Numbered from the stretch's first letter, positions 8,978 through 20,637 are shown. The stretch: 64,000 nt of DNA from Elephas maximus indicus (GCF_024166365.1 NC_064831.1:44455768-44519767); one strand, 5' to 3'. Made by a program: numbers and translations. Notes: generated from the sequence alone by a model not told the origin.

Positions 8978-11725
8978 CCTATTGTTGTTGATAGGTGCCG
9001 TTGAGTTGGCTCAGACTCACAGCAACACTATGTACAACAGAATGAAAAAATGCCTGGTCTTGCATCATCTTCATAATTGTTGCGATGCTTGAGCCCCTTG
9101 TTGCAGCCACTGTGTCAATCCATCTTGTTGAGGGTCTTCCGCTTTTTTTTGTTGACCCTCTACTTTACTGAGTATGATGTCCTTTTCCAGGGACTAATCC
9201 CTCTTGATAAAATGTAAAAAGTACGTGAGAAGAAGTCTCGCCATCCTCGCTTCTAAGAATTCTTGCTGTACTTCTTCCAAGACGGATTTCTCTATTCTTC
9301 TGGCAGTCCAAGGTATATTCAATATTCTTTGCCATCACCATAATTCAAAGGTGCTAATTCTTCGATCGTCTTCATTCATTGTCCAGCTTTCACTTGCATA
9401 TGAGGCGACTGAAAACACCATGGCTTGGGTCCGTGGCATCTTAGTCTTCAAGGTGATTTCTTTGCTTTTTAACACTTTAAAGAGGTCTTTTGCAGCATAT
9501 TTGCCCAATTTGATTTCTTGACTGCTCCTGCCATAGGTTTTGATTATGGATCCAAGTAAAATGAAATCCTTGACAACTTCAGTCTTTTCTCCATTTATCG
9601 TGATCTTGCTTATTGGTCCAGTTGTGAGGATTTTTATTTTCTTTATGTTGAGGCATGATCCATACTGAAGGCTGTGGTCTTTGATCTTCATCATTAAGTG
9701 CTTCAAGTCCTCTTCACTTTCAGCAAGCAAGGCTGTGTCGTCTGCATAATGCAGGTTGTTAATGAGTCTTCCTCCAATCCTGATGCTGCATTCTTCATAT
9801 AGTGCAGCTTCTTGATCATTTGCTCAGCATACAAATCGAGTAAGCATGGTGAAAGAATACAACCCTGACATACACATTTCCTGACTTTAAACCACGCAGT
9901 TACCCCTTGTTCCGTTCAAGCTACTGCCTCTTGATCTATGTACAGGTTCCTCCCGAGTGCAATTAAGTGTTCTGGAGTTCCCATTCTTCGCAATGTTATT
10001 CATAATTTGCTATGATCCACACGGTCAAATGCCTTTGTATAGTCAATAAAACACAGGTAAACATCTTTCTGGTATTCTCCATTTTCAGCCAGAATCTGTC
10101 AGAGATCAGCAATGATATTTCTCATTCCACGTCCTCTCCTGAATGAGGCTTGAACTTCTGGCAGCCTCTGTCGATGTACTTATGCAGCTGTTTTTGAATG
10201 ATCTTCAGGAAAATTTTACTTTTGTGTAATATTAATGATATTGTTTGATAATTTCCACATTCTGTTGCATCACCTTTATTTGGAATAGTCATAAATGTAG
10301 ATCTTTTTCAGTTGGTTGGCCAGATAGCTGTTTTCCAAATTTCTTGGCATAGGTGAGTAAGCACTTCCAGCTCTGTATCCATTTGTTGAAATAAGTGAAT
10401 TGGTATTCCATCAATTCCTGGAACCTTGTTTTTCGCCAATAGCTTCAGTGCAGCTTGGACTTCTTCCTTCAGTACCATCAGTTCCTGATCATATGCTATC
10501 CCCTGAAATGGTTGAACGTCGACCAATTTTTTTTTGTATAGTGACTCAGTGTATTCCTTCCACCTTCTTTTGATGCTCCCTGAATTATTTAATATTTCTC
10601 CTGTAGAATCCTTCGCTATTGCAACTCGAGGCTTGAATTTTTTGTTCAGTTTTTTCAGCTTGAGAAATGCTGAGCAGGCTCTTCCCTTTTGGTTTTCTAA
10701 CTCCAGTCCTTAGCACATGTCATTATAATACTTTGTCTTCTTGAGCCACCCTTTGAAATCTCCCGCTCAGGTCTTCTACTTCATCATTTTTTCCTTTTGC
10801 TTTAGCTACTGGATGTTCAAAAGCAAGTTTTAGAGTCTCTTCTGACATCCATTTTGGTCTTTTCTTTCTTTCCTGTCTTTTTAATGACTTCTTGTTTTCT
10901 TCATGTATGATATCTTTGATGTCATTCCACAACTCTCCTGGTCTTCGGTCATTAGTGTTCAAGGTGTCAAATCTATTCTTGAGGCGGTCTCTAAATTCAG
11001 ATGAGGTATACTCAAGGTCATATTTTGGCTTTTGTGGACTTGTTCTAAATTTCTTCAGCTCTGACGTGAACTTGCATATGAGCAATTGATGGTCTGTTTC
11101 CCGGTCGGCTCCTAGCCTTGTTCTGACTGAGCTTTTCCATCATCTCTTTCCACAGATGTAGTAGATTTTGATTCTTGTGTATTCCATCTGGCGTGGTCCA
11201 TGTGTGTAAAAGTCACTGTTTATGTTGTTGAAAAAAGGTATTTGCAATGAAGAAGTCATTGGTTTTACAAAATTCTATCATACGGTCTCTGGCACCTTTC
11301 TATCACCATATTTTCCATATTTTCCAACAACTGATCCTTCTTGTTTGTTTCCAACTTTTCAATTCCAAACACCAGTAATTATCAATACATCCTGATTGTA
11401 TGCTTGCTCAATTCCAGACTGCAGAAGTTTGTAAAAATCTTCAATTTCTTCATCTTTGGCCTTAGTGGTTGGTGTGTAAATTTGAGTAACAGTCATATTA
11501 ACGGGCCTTCCTTCTAGGGATATGGATATTATCCTGTCACTGACTGTGTTGTCTTTAGGATGGATCTTGAAATGTTCTCATGATAATAAATACAAAGCTA
11601 TTCCTCTTCAAGTTGTGATTCCCAGCATAGTAGACCATATGATTGTCCTATTCAAAATGGCAAATGGCAGTCCATTTCAGTTCACTAATGCTTAGGATAT
11701 CGATGTTTATGTGTTCCATTTCATT
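8978..11725 (-). mobile_element. RTE/BovB-type LINE, nearly complete, antisense
   Basis: The RTE 3' terminus with its (GTT)n-type tail lies at 8978. Going right, in reverse complement, one meets the short 3' UTR, the C-terminal region, the reverse transcriptase, the linker and the endonuclease. Endonuclease remnants near 11700-11450 include 'HINIDILSISELKW'-like and 'VTQIYTPTT' peptides. This is the longest RTE copy here, about 2.75 kb, lacking only the extreme 5' part. It ends abruptly against the MaLR LTR at 11727. No TSD was found. Confidence 0.88.
9335..11085 (-). pseudogene. RTE polyprotein relic (linker, RT, C-terminus)
   Basis: Reading right to left, open pieces are 11085-10723 (endonuclease-RT linker, 120 codons, basic, with SLKRQERKKRPKW), 10526-10308 (start of RT, with NKVPGIDGIPIHLFQQ) and 9730-9335 (thumb and C-terminal region after the catalytic box, 131 codons). 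The intervening RT core is broken by stops and frameshifts. Intact family members encode a single protein that nicks DNA and reverse-transcribes its own RNA; this copy cannot. Confidence 0.85.
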
Positions 11726-11726
11726 T

Positions 11727-12221
11727 TTTTAGATTCGACAAAGAACAAAGAGAAATTTATTTTCTCAAAGTTTAGTAGGCTAGAAGTCCAAATTCAGGGT
11801 ATCAGCTCCAGGGGAAGGCTTTCTCTATCATCTCTGGATGAAAATCCTTGTCATCGATCTTCTCCTGGACCAGGAGATTCTCCACGAAGGAACCCCGGGT
11901 GCAAAAGATGCACTCTGCTCCTAGCATTGCTTTCTTGGTGGTATGAGGTCCCCCTCTGTGCTTGCTTCCCTTTCCTTTTATCTCTTGTAAGATAAAAGGT
12001 GATGCAGGGTATACTCCAGGGAAACTCCCTTTACCCTGGATCGGGGATGTGACCTTAGTAAGGGTGTTATATCCCAGCCAAATTCTCTTTAACCACAGGC
12101 AGAGATTATGACTTACAACACACAGGAAAATCACAAAATGAAGGATAGCCTCACAATACTGGGAATCATTGCCTAACCAAGTTGACACATATTTTGGGGG
12201 GACACAATTCAATCCATGACA
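11727..12221 (-). mobile_element. 3' LTR of an antisense MaLR provirus
   Basis: The LTR starts at 12221 on the minus strand with TGTCATGGATTGAATTGTGT and runs leftwards to 'aaataaatttctctttgttc'. It is the same subfamily as 7676-8192. Its last 50-60 bases (the end of U5) are missing where the RTE abuts at about 11726. Landmarks shared with the 13187-13448 LTR include 'aggaaccc.gggt.caaa' and 'ctgctcct.gca'. Confidence 0.75.
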
Positions 12222-13186
12222 TTCCACTCTTTGCCCCCCCAATTCATGTCCTTGCTACTTGTTAGACATATTCACCCCATTGTATCATAGCAAAAGTCTT
12301 AAATCCAAAGTCCAAAATCCAAAAATTCCTCTTCATCTGTGAAATCTAGAATACAAGTTAGCTGCTTCCAAAGTACAATGGTAGAATAGGCAGGCACAAG
12401 CTAGACATTTCCATTACAAATTGGAGGGAAATAAGGCATAACAGGCACCAAGCAAGTCAACAGAACACGTTACATTAGCCCTCAAGACTCGAAAATAATC
12501 CTCTGTTCTCTGAGACCAATTATACAACAGCCCCGCTCTCCAGACTCTAGGTATTGGCCACACTCTCCTGATTCTGAGTGGAGGCCCCTCAGCCCTGACT
12601 TCAGCTCTGCCTTCCAGGCTCACTGAGACAGCACCTCTGCTCCCTCTGCTTTAGGTGCACAATTCTCCTAGTCCATCTGAGTGGTGACTCCACTCTGAGA
12701 AAGATCGGAGGCCATGGCTCCACCTTTTGAAACCCCAGAGGTCATGGCCATACCTTTTGAGAATGAGGCAGCATGGCTTCCTGTGTTTCTTGTCTCTTCA
12801 GTTTCTGCTTCCTGGTTCCTTGGCCTCTTGGCCCTTGAGCCTCACGCCCACATCCGCCCTGCTGGAGCAAGTGTTCCAAAGCTCAGTAGCCCCACCGATA
12901 AATGCCTGGAGGCACCCTACTCCTCCAGGGATCCTCTTTTGCACAGGCACTCAGCTCTCTCACTACATGGGTCAGCTCCAGCACTGTCTGGTGCTGGTCT
13001 CCTAGTTCCGTTGCTGCCAGTTCACTGCTGATGCCGGTCCCTCTGTTTCTCACCATCTGTGCCTTCTCCAGTGTTAATGGTATTTCTCACTTCCTTTTGA
13101 GTCTTCTTTCCATTCACAGTTTCAAAACTGCTTCCACATTTTAGGTATCTGTTAGAGCAGCATCCCACTTTCTTGGTACCAAATTC
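12222..13186 (-). mobile_element. MaLR internal region (non-coding)
   Basis: Lies between two LTRs of the same family in the same orientation. The end next to the 5' LTR reads TTTGGTACCAAGAAAGTGGG on the minus strand, where a primer-binding site is expected, followed by 'gctgctctaacagatacc' as in MST/THE1-type internal sequences. MaLR internal regions are known to be degenerate and largely non-coding. The overlapping plus-strand ORFs at 12714-13144 are antisense to it and not genes. Confidence 0.7.
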
Positions 13187-13448
13187 TCTCTTAGTCATCT
13201 AGTGCTGCTGTAACAGAAATACCACAAGTGGATAGCTTCAACAAAGAGAAACTTATTTTCTCACAGTCTAGTAGGCTAGAAGTCCAAATTCAGAGCATCA
13301 GCTCGAGGTGAAGGCTTTCTCTGCAGGCTCTAGAGGGAGGTTCTTGTCATTAACCTTCCCCTGGACTATGAGCTTCTCCACAAAGGAACCCTGGGTCCAA
13401 AGGACAGACTCTGCTCCTGGCACTGCTTTCTTGGTAGTATGTGTCCCC
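13187..13448 (-). mobile_element. 5' LTR of the MaLR provirus, truncated
   Basis: Reads 'tctcttagtcatctagtgct' and 'caacaaagagaaacttattt', the antisense R/U5 part of the LTR at 11727-12221. After 'gtagtatgtgtcccc' the LTR sequence stops and a different repeat begins, so the U3 half is missing. Nothing past 13915 restores it, so this is a deletion rather than a simple insertion. Confidence 0.7.
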
Positions 13449-13449
13449 T

Positions 13450-13915
13450 GCATTCCATTTTGTTTTTGACAATTTCTAATTTTCTTAGATTCATGCTTCG
13501 TACATTCCACACTATGATTATTAATGGATATTTGCAGCTGTTTTTTTCTCATTTTGAGTCATGCCACATCACGAAATGAAGGTCCCAAAAGTTTGACTCC
13601 ATCTGTGTCATTGAGGTTGACTCTACTTTGAGGGGGTAGCTCTTCCCCAGTTGTATTTTTAGTGCCTTCCAGCCTGAGGGGCTCATCTTCTGGCACTGTA
13701 TCAGACAATGTTCTGCTGCTATCCATAAAGTTTTCATTGGCTAATTCTTTTCAGAAGTAGACTGCCAGGTCCTTCTTCCTAGTCTGTGTTAGTCTGGAAG
13801 TTCAGCTGAAACCTGTCTTCCATGGATGACCCTGGTGGTATTTGAATACTGGTGGCATAGCTTCCAGCATCACAGCAACAGCCAAGCCCCCACAGTGAGA
13901 CAAAGTGACAGATGT
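13450..13915 (-). mobile_element. RTE-related composite repeat, second copy
   Basis: Shares with 19434-19872 the spacer 'ttctgctgctatccataaag', the module 'ttttcattggctaattcttt', and the distal block 'cttcctagtctgtgttagtc' to 'agcttccagcatcaca'. Its left part (13450-13680, 'cttagattcatgcttcgtac') is not present in the other two copies. It carries no RTE 3' sequence, so the strand is by analogy only. Confidence 0.6.
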
Positions 13916-14394
13916 GTGTGGGGTTGTTAATATGTATTAACATATTAACTTGTTATCCTAGTTACTGCATGTAGTTTTAAGAAGCATTCCCTTGAACTAG
14001 TCTTATGTATTAATACATAGATTAACAGAACACCCATTTCAGGTAGCAGTATTTTAATTTTCATATAGGATAATTCATTAACCTGAAAAAAACAAAAAAC
14101 AAGTCTCTATTGTCATAATTTCAGGTATTGTAAAGGGCAGTGTTTTCATGCTGAAGCCTTTTTGAAATTTTTTAAAAACAAAAAGCCTTCTTTCAAAACA
14201 TATATTAGTAATTGGAAATATCTTCATCAACATAAGAAGACTTTTATTTTCTCCTCTGTAATTATTATAATGCTATTGAATGCTGCCCCCATCCATCTGC
14301 TCCTGAGGTACAGTATCTCCTTCTCTAAAACTCAACCAAAAACAAAACAAGTGACGACGATGATAACAACGATGATGATGATGATGATAGCCAA
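13916..14394. other. Unassigned, with (GAT)n microsatellite
   Basis: No gene seen. A short interrupted (GAY)n/(GAT)n tract lies at about 14355-14389, ending in six GAT units. Confidence 0.5.
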
Positions 14395-14575
14395 TAGGCT
14401 GCCAAACACTTTACATTTTTGACTCATTTAAACCTCACAATAGCCACATGAATGGGTAGTTACTCTTCACTTCATTTTTTAGATGAGTAAACTAGAGTTT
14501 TAACTAAGTGAATTGACTTTTTCAAAATCATACAGCAAGTAAGTGCTAGAGGCAGAATTTACTTGGGCTCCTCTG
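14395..14575 (+). mobile_element. MIR SINE relic
   Basis: The order 'catttaaacctcacaatagc', then 'atgagtaaactagag', then 'aaatcatacagcaagtaagt', then 'gaggcagaattt' follows the MIR core in sense orientation. Confidence 0.65.
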
Positions 14576-16839
14576 TCTCCATCTCCCCTACCCTCACTCC
14601 CTTTTGCAAATTCTGGGCCTCTTTATTTCTTTAATTTATTTCTATACATCTCTCATACCCCATTGTAGCCATTTCTTTCTCTCTCCAACTGGGAAATTCA
14701 TATTTGTTATTAAAATTTTGGCCTAAAGCTGATAACTTCTTTCTAGAACATGTTAGCTTCTTATCCAGCTTTCTATTTCCACATAGAGATGGGATAACAG
14801 AAATGTAAAATAAGAAAGACCCTCTAGTAAGAAGATTTAGTTAATCTGGGAGGGTATTCGATGAGGTATTACCTCCTAAAGTTTAGGTTAAAATGTTGCC
14901 ATTTTATTTTTCTTATGAGTAACTCGACGGTACCTCTTTTGTAAAGAATAATGAACCTGGATAAAAGAAATCTAAAATTATTTCTGGCTATTTCTAGAGT
15001 AGGAGAACATTAAAAAACTCCAGTGGTCTCATTTTAGTTTCATGGTCAGAACTCCACTGAAGGGAAGGGAAGAAGACAGTGCTTTTAAATTGTCTCATCA
15101 TTTACTGGGTTTGTTTTTTTTTGGGGGGGGGGTTGTCATCATGTACTATACGTTACTGCGTTAATTATTACTACATAATGGAAACGAAAATATTAAGATT
15201 TGGAGCATAAAATAAACTTCATAGTTTGTTTTAAGCTTGTGCATGTTTCTTCACGAAAGCTCTAGTGTACAGAGTATGCCATGGCTTGGTTTTAGTTTTT
15301 TAGGGGGAATTGGGAGATGGAGATAGATAATTAGCTTTAAGGTACCATCTGCTTCATGTTATAGGGGAGCAGAGTGCTTCCTTTGGGGGTATCCTACTGT
15401 CACACTCAGTCTCTGAAATTGCTACTGCCCAGTAGTGGCCAGCCCAGGCAGTTTTTAAAATTGATTTCTCTACATAGCCCCTTGGGGAACTAAATCAAAA
15501 CACTCCTATGCCTATGACATGGTAAATGCTGAATAAATGGCTGCTGTTGAAGATGAGGTTCTAGAATACCCAGCCCTAGGAGCATTAATGAGGTATAATT
15601 TAAATGTCAGCAGGAATGTCCCCTAAATAAGAATTACCAACTGTACCTAAGTGCTATAATGTCAGAATTATCCTGAAAAGGCTATGGGTTCATTGCCTCG
15701 ACTTTCTCTTCCTCTTATGTGAGATATATATATATATATATATATATATTTACAGTATAGCATTTATAATATAGCATTGGTTACTCGGAGCCTTTTTTCA
15801 GTAGAGATAACCAAAGTAACCAAAGAGTTGCTGAGGGAGAAATGAAAAAGAACAAAGAGCTGGAAAGTGAAGGGCTTGAAAGTCACACTTTATTTAGCTC
15901 AGGGTTTGTGTAGAGTCAACCCTCTGACAACCGTAAGAGAGCTTCTCTTCCTGGCTCCAAATCAAAAGGCAGAATTTTTTTTCCCCTTCCACACTCTACA
16001 GAGTATGTGGATATGCTCTGTGGAGACAGAAACTAGGAAACTGAGCAGAATATGAAATGCCATGGAGAAGAAGGCTATGATGGCCACTTAAATAAAATGT
16101 TCTAAGTGGGTCTATTTTTGATACAAGCGTTTTAGACCACTTTAAAGAAATATGTTCTTAACTTGCCACATGGCTTGTACATGTCCTAGGCAGTTATTGT
16201 TTAAGTTAGGTAGACAGGAGTTTCAGTACAAGGCATGAACAATTGCTTATAACCAGAAGCTGGGCAATTAAAATCTCTTAGGTATCAAATACACTTTTTG
16301 AAAACCTGCTAGACAAAGGGAATACCTTCGCAAGTTTTGAATCTGTGTAGTTTCTTGTAAATAATGGTTCTCACCCAATCATCATACAGCTTCTACTGAG
16401 GTCATTTTCACTGCTCTGGGAGTCACCAGTACATATTGACGAGCTCCTGGAATAATGGCATGGAATGTTACGATTCACAGTTACGCTCCTTAGTCTTTGC
16501 AAGAGAGGGAAAGAAGTCACTGCTGTTTTGGGAAGAAAGAAAAACCCAAGAATCATTTATTTATCACTGTGTGCATAAATATTTTGTCTGAGAAATTAAT
16601 TTCTTCTAATTTTGAACAAGATAACTCAATTTACATATGGACTTTATTGTTAAAGTATGTAAAGTGTTTGATGGACATAAAATGTTTATCAAGCAGACAT
16701 AAACCATTAAGGATAAGGATAATAATTGCCATTTTTGTCAAATGAAATTGAAATTTGCATTTGGAAATCTATAAAGATAGAAAAGGGAGAAATAAACACA
16801 TACTTTAGGCACATCATACGTATGAACACATATATACAA
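14576..16839. other. Unassigned; homopolymer and (TA)n tracts
   Basis: No gene or assignable interspersed repeat. A T9-G10 junction lies at 15114-15132 and a perfect (AT)13 dinucleotide tract at 15724-15749, both likely length-polymorphic. ORFs at 15867-16055, 16371-16556 and 16497-16745 have no recognisable similarity. Confidence 0.4.
15724..15749. repeat. (AT)n microsatellite
   Basis: Thirteen uninterrupted AT units, flanked by GAG on the left and TTTACAG on the right. Confidence 0.95.
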
Positions 16840-16935
16840 AGGGAACTGAGGCTCAGTGAGGTTATGTAACCTGTGCAAGGTAGTACAGGTAGAAAGTCAC
16901 CAAGCTACTAATAAAAGAGAAGCCTTTTTGGTGTT
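16840..16935 (+). mobile_element. MIR SINE fragment
   Basis: 'actgaggctcagtgaggtta' followed by 'tgtaacctgtgcaaggtagt' and 'acaggtag' is a clear MIR core match on the plus strand. Confidence 0.7.
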
Positions 16936-17108
16936 CTAAAAGTAGGGTTAAAAAAAAATTCTTATTAAAATTAAAAAAAAAAATTACTCCTCTGAAAACT
17001 TCACCACTATGAATGTAGGGTAAGTTAGTAATACTAGGAAGTAATGAGAGTGATATCTGGTAAGAAGTTTTATGATATATTAATTATTATTAGCTAATAT
17101 TAATATTA

Positions 17109-18212
17109 ATACCAGAAAGATGTTTACCTGTGTATTATTCACTATGAAAAGGCATTCGACTATGTGAATCATAACAAACTATGGATAACATTACAAAGAA
17201 TGGGAATTCCAGAACACTTAATTGTGCGTATGAGGAACCTGTACATAGATCAAGAGGTAGTCCTTTGAACAGAACAAGGGGATACTGCGTGGTTTAAAGT
17301 CAGAAAAGGTGTGTGTCAGGGTTGTATTCTTTCACCATACTTATTCAATCTGTATGCTGAGCAAATAATCTGAGAAGCTGGACTATATGAAGGAGAAAGG
17401 GGCATCAGGATTGGAGGAAGACTCATTAACAACCTGCATTATGCAGATGACACAAACTTAACTCACTGAGGTGAAGAAGATGTGAAGCACTTAATAATGA
17501 AGATCAAAGACTACAGCCTTCAGGATGAATTACACCTCAACATAAAGGAAACAAAAATCCTCACAACTGGACCAGTAAACAACATCATGATAAACGGAGA
17601 AAAGATTGAAGTTGTCAACGATTTCATTTTACCTGGATCCATAATCAACACCTGTGGAAGTAGTAGTCAAGAAATCAAACGACGCATTGCATTGGGCAAA
17701 TCGGTTGCAAAAGATGTCTTTCAAGTGTTAAAAAGCAAAGATATCACTTTAAGGACTAAGCTGTGACTGAGCCAAGCCATGGTGTTTTCAATCGCCTCAT
17801 ATGCAAGCAAAAGCTGGACAATGAATAACAAAGATTGAAAAAGAATTGACTCCTTTGAATTGGGATGTTGCAGAAGAATATTGGATATACTATGAACCAC
17901 CAGAAGAACAAACAAATCTGTCTTGGAAGAAGTACAACCAGAATGCTCCTTAGAAGCTATGTCTCACATACTTTGGACATGTTACCAGGAGTGATCTGTC
18001 CCTGGAGAAGGACATCATGCTTGGTAAAGTGGAGGGTCAGCAAGAAAGAGGAAGACCCTCAACAAGATGGATTGACACAGTGGCTGCAACAATGAATTCA
18101 AGCATAACAATGATTGTGAGAATGGTGCAGGACTGGGCAGTGTTTCGTTCTGTTGTACATACAGTTGCTAGGAGTTGGAACTGACTTGACAACACCTGAG
18201 AACAACAACAAC
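17109..18212 (+). mobile_element. RTE-type LINE, 5'-truncated, sense
   Basis: Begins inside the RT domain ('accagaaagatgtttacctg') and runs through to the (AAC)n tail at about 18200-18212. The low-complexity AATATTA at 17102-17108 recurs at 18213-18219 and may be the TSD, though this is weak. It lands beside a MIR. Confidence 0.85.
17125..18095 (+). pseudogene. RTE reverse-transcriptase relic
   Basis: RT motif A is degenerate (position of FIDYAKAF reads with a changed core), motif B is present as GVCQGCILSPYLFN-like sequence, and the catalytic box survives as YADD at 17440-17451. The longest open piece is 17482-17766 (94 codons, thumb region). Later pieces include SKKEEDPQQDGLTQW from the C-terminus in a shifted frame. 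Several stops and frameshifts; non-functional. Confidence 0.8.
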
Positions 18213-18620
18213 AATATTATTTGAGTACCTACTACATGTCAGGAAACCCTGGTGGCGTGGTGGTTAAGTACTACGGCTGCTAACCAAGGGGTTGTCAGTT
18301 CGAATCTGCCAGGTGCCCCTTGGAAACTCTATGGGGCAGTTCTACTCTGTTGTATAGGGTTACTATGACTCGACCTCACTTGGTTTTTTTTTTCACTACA
18401 TGTCAGGTATATACTACATTACTTTACATGGTTATCTCATTTGATTCATCAGCAACAGTATGAATAGGAATTATTATTATACTCATTTTACAGATGAAGC
18501 AATTAAAGCTTAATTAGAGAGATTAAAGCATTTGACCAAAGCCATAAAAATAGTACTTTCTAGAACCAAGTTTAGAAACCAGGCCCTCTGATTCCAAAGT
18601 CTGGGTTCTTTAATGCTCTG
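18213..18620 (+). mobile_element. MIR SINE split by AfroSINE
   Basis: The start of the MIR ('tgagtacctactacatgtca') is followed, after the SINE insertion, by 'catttgattcatcagc', 'cattttacagatgaagcaat' and 'gaccaaagccataaa'. Clear nesting that dates the MIR before the AfroSINE. Confidence 0.7.
18244..18394 (+). mobile_element. AfroSINE with perfect 13-bp TSD
   Basis: Head AAACCCTGGTGGCGTGGTGG with box-B-like CAGTTCGAATC, then tail GGGTTACTATGACTCGACCT and a T-rich end. ACTACATGTCAGG occurs at 18231-18243 and 18395-18407. The insertion target is inside a MIR. Confidence 0.93.
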
Positions 18621-19294
18621 TTGTGTCATTAAATCATAGTTTCCCCACATAAACAAAAGTCAAAGTAGTAAGATAAATCTTTTTACTCAATGTTGTCCAA
18701 ATGCCATGTCTTCCAAGCATATATGTTATTACACTGAATAGCTTTCAACATCGAATGATGATTACCCCAGAAGAAATACTATTCTAATAGAGTATATGCT
18801 TAAATAATTTCACTCTTTTTATTCATTTAAATAAAATAAAAATAAATGCACAAAATTTGCCATCTATTTTGACGTTTGTTTAAATAAACACCTGACAGAT
18901 TTGTGGTGGAAGTAGTTTTGAAGTAGGAATTGAATGTCTGGTTTCTAGTTGTGTCTCTACCCCTTATTAGTTCTGTAAAATCAGGTGAATCATAAAATCC
19001 TCCTGAGTCTCTGTTCCGTCATTATGGTATGGCGACGATAACACTACTACCATAATGTCTTTTGGGCTTTTTAAATAAGTATTACATGAGAAAATAGATG
19101 TACAAGCGTTTTACAAGGATGTCAAACAAACTTTAGACATTATTGAGTCACTGAGTCACTCTTATTGGAATATGGAGTTAGAAGGTTTGTTCTGGCACAC
19201 ATTCATAACATGGATCAAAATACAGAACAAATCTAATTACACAGGGGCTCAACCCATGGCCTTAACTCAATGCTCTACTAACTAAGCCAACTGT
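18621..19294. other. Mostly unassigned; possible MIR
   Basis: A probable antisense MIR lies at about 18935-19060 ('gtgtctctaccccttattag', then 'gagtctctgttccgtcatta', then 'gataacactactacc'). The rest is AT-rich, with no gene. Confidence 0.4.
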
Positions 19295-19425
19295 TACGTA
19301 TTCACTTACTCACTCACTCACTCATTGGACTGGCCATTTCTGATATGAAAATGATAAACCATGGTCTCTGTGCTCAAGGAGTTCACAGTCTATCGAGGCA
19401 GGGCAGGCAGATGAGTGAATTGTTA
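19295..19425 (-). mobile_element. L2-type fragment with (CACT)n
   Basis: 'cacttactcactcactcact' is followed by 'ggtctctgtgctcaaggagt' and 'tcacagtctatcgagg', the antisense L2 3'-end order. The simple repeat at its left may have grown from the L2 end. Confidence 0.5.
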
Positions 19426-19433
19426 CTAAGTTG

Positions 19434-19872
19434 TTATTAGCTGCCATCAAGTCTTTCAGATTCACGTTCTGTACCACAGAATAAAACGTTGCCTGGTCCC
19501 ACAATCGCCAGCATGTCAAGTGTGTCATTGTGGCAATTGTGCCAATCCATCTCAGTGAAGGTCTCCCATGCTCTCATTGGCCCTTTACTTTACCAGACAT
19601 GATATCCTCTTCTAGTTATTGATCCCTCCTGATGACATCCAAAGCAAGCAAGTTGAATAATACTTTATTGTGATCCGTAAGATTTTCACTGGCTAAATTT
19701 GGAAGTAGATCACCAGGCCTTTCTTCCTAGTCTGTCTTAGTCTGGAAGCTCAGCTGAAACACGTCTACCATGGATTGACCCTGTTGGTATTGAAATACCA
19801 GTGGCATATCTTCCAGCATCATAGAAACAAGCAAGTCACCACAGTACAACAAATTGACATACGGGATGGTGG
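19434..19872 (-). mobile_element. RTE-related composite repeat, fullest copy
   Basis: The left third (19434-19650) is antisense RTE 3' end: 'gttattagctgccatcaagt' (GTTGTT tail and terminal block), then 'ccctttactttaccagacat' and 'gatatcctcttct'. It is followed by the non-RTE spacer 'tattgtgatccgtaagattt', the module 'aagtagatcaccaggccttt', and the distal block to 'caaattgacatacgggatgg'. The module at 19690-19720 is shared with the unusual AfroSINE at 20430-20637. It therefore looks like a mosaic, non-autonomous retroposon that ends with RTE sequence. Confidence 0.7.
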
Positions 19873-20084
19873 TTAAAATTCATAGGTGCACTTAAATCTG
19901 CAGATAAATAATAATCAATCTAAATCCTCATTTGGAAAATTCAGAGGTACATTTTTAAAAACTTAAACAATAAACATTATTTCACACTTTTCCTGGGTCA
20001 GAAATTCCAGAATAACTTAGGTATTTTAGGCTTGGGGTTTCTTAAGTAATTTCACTTGGGAACTGCAGGCATTTGAAATCTTGT

Positions 20085-20345
20085 GTGGTTATCGGATCAG
20101 CTTCTTAAAATGGCACACTCACATGGCTATTGGCAGGAAACTTCAGTTTCTGGCTGGCTCTTGGCAGAAGACATTCGTTCCTTGCCACCTGGAATTCCTC
20201 CTAGGCTGCTTGAGTGTCCTCATGACATGCATCTAACTTCCTCTAAAGAGAGCAAACCAAGAGAGAGCGAGCAAAGAGAAAGCCGCTGTACCTTTTATGA
20301 GCTAGCCTCCAAAATCGCACACTATCACTTCTGCTTAAAGGTACG
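20085..20345. repeat. Old interspersed repeat, family unassigned
   Basis: The order 'cactcacatggctattggca', then 'aggctgcttgagtgtcctca', then 'gagagagcgagcaaagagaa', then 'ccttttatgagctagcct' is one I recall from many mammalian genomes, but I cannot name the family reliably. The ORF over it (20083-20358) is accidental. Confidence 0.4.
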
Positions 20346-20429
20346 TTTTAAAAAATGACTTATAATTTAATGTAAAGTTGTAATTTAAGAACAGGGTCCA
20401 ATGTGTGCATTACTGTCATGAAATCTACC

Positions 20430-20637
20430 AGTACCAGTTGTCTTTGAGCCGATTCTGACTCATGGTGGCCACGTGTGTGTCGGAGGAGAACTGTACTCCA
20501 GAGGGCTTTCAATGGCTAATTTTGCAGAAGTAGATCACCAGGCCTTTCTCCTGAGGTGCCCCTGGGTGGACTTGAACCTCCAACTTTTTGGTGAGCAGCC
20601 AGGCATGTTAACCATTTGCATCATGCAGGGACTCCGT
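20430..20637 (-). mobile_element. Divergent AfroSINE subfamily
   Basis: Antisense: the tail (gccgattctgactcatggtg) lies left, the head (gtgagcagccaggcatgtta) right. Between them is an extra block 'ttcaatggctaattttgcag' plus 'aagtagatcaccaggccttt' not found in the other AfroSINEs here but shared with the composite repeats. No TSD found. Confidence 0.75.

Noticed and set aside
9204..9521. Plus-strand ORF of 105 codons, and similar ones at 36672-37199, 46720-47034 and 53686-54134
   Set aside because: All are antisense shadows of the same RTE C-terminal coding region, which explains why they resemble each other.
12714..13144. Three plus-strand ORFs of 80-105 codons
   Set aside because: They lie antisense in a MaLR internal region, overlap each other and match no protein family.
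18244..18394. A tRNA gene
   Set aside because: A- and B-box-like sequences are those of the tRNA-derived AfroSINE head; no cloverleaf with a proper acceptor stem, and it has a TSD and RTE-type tail.
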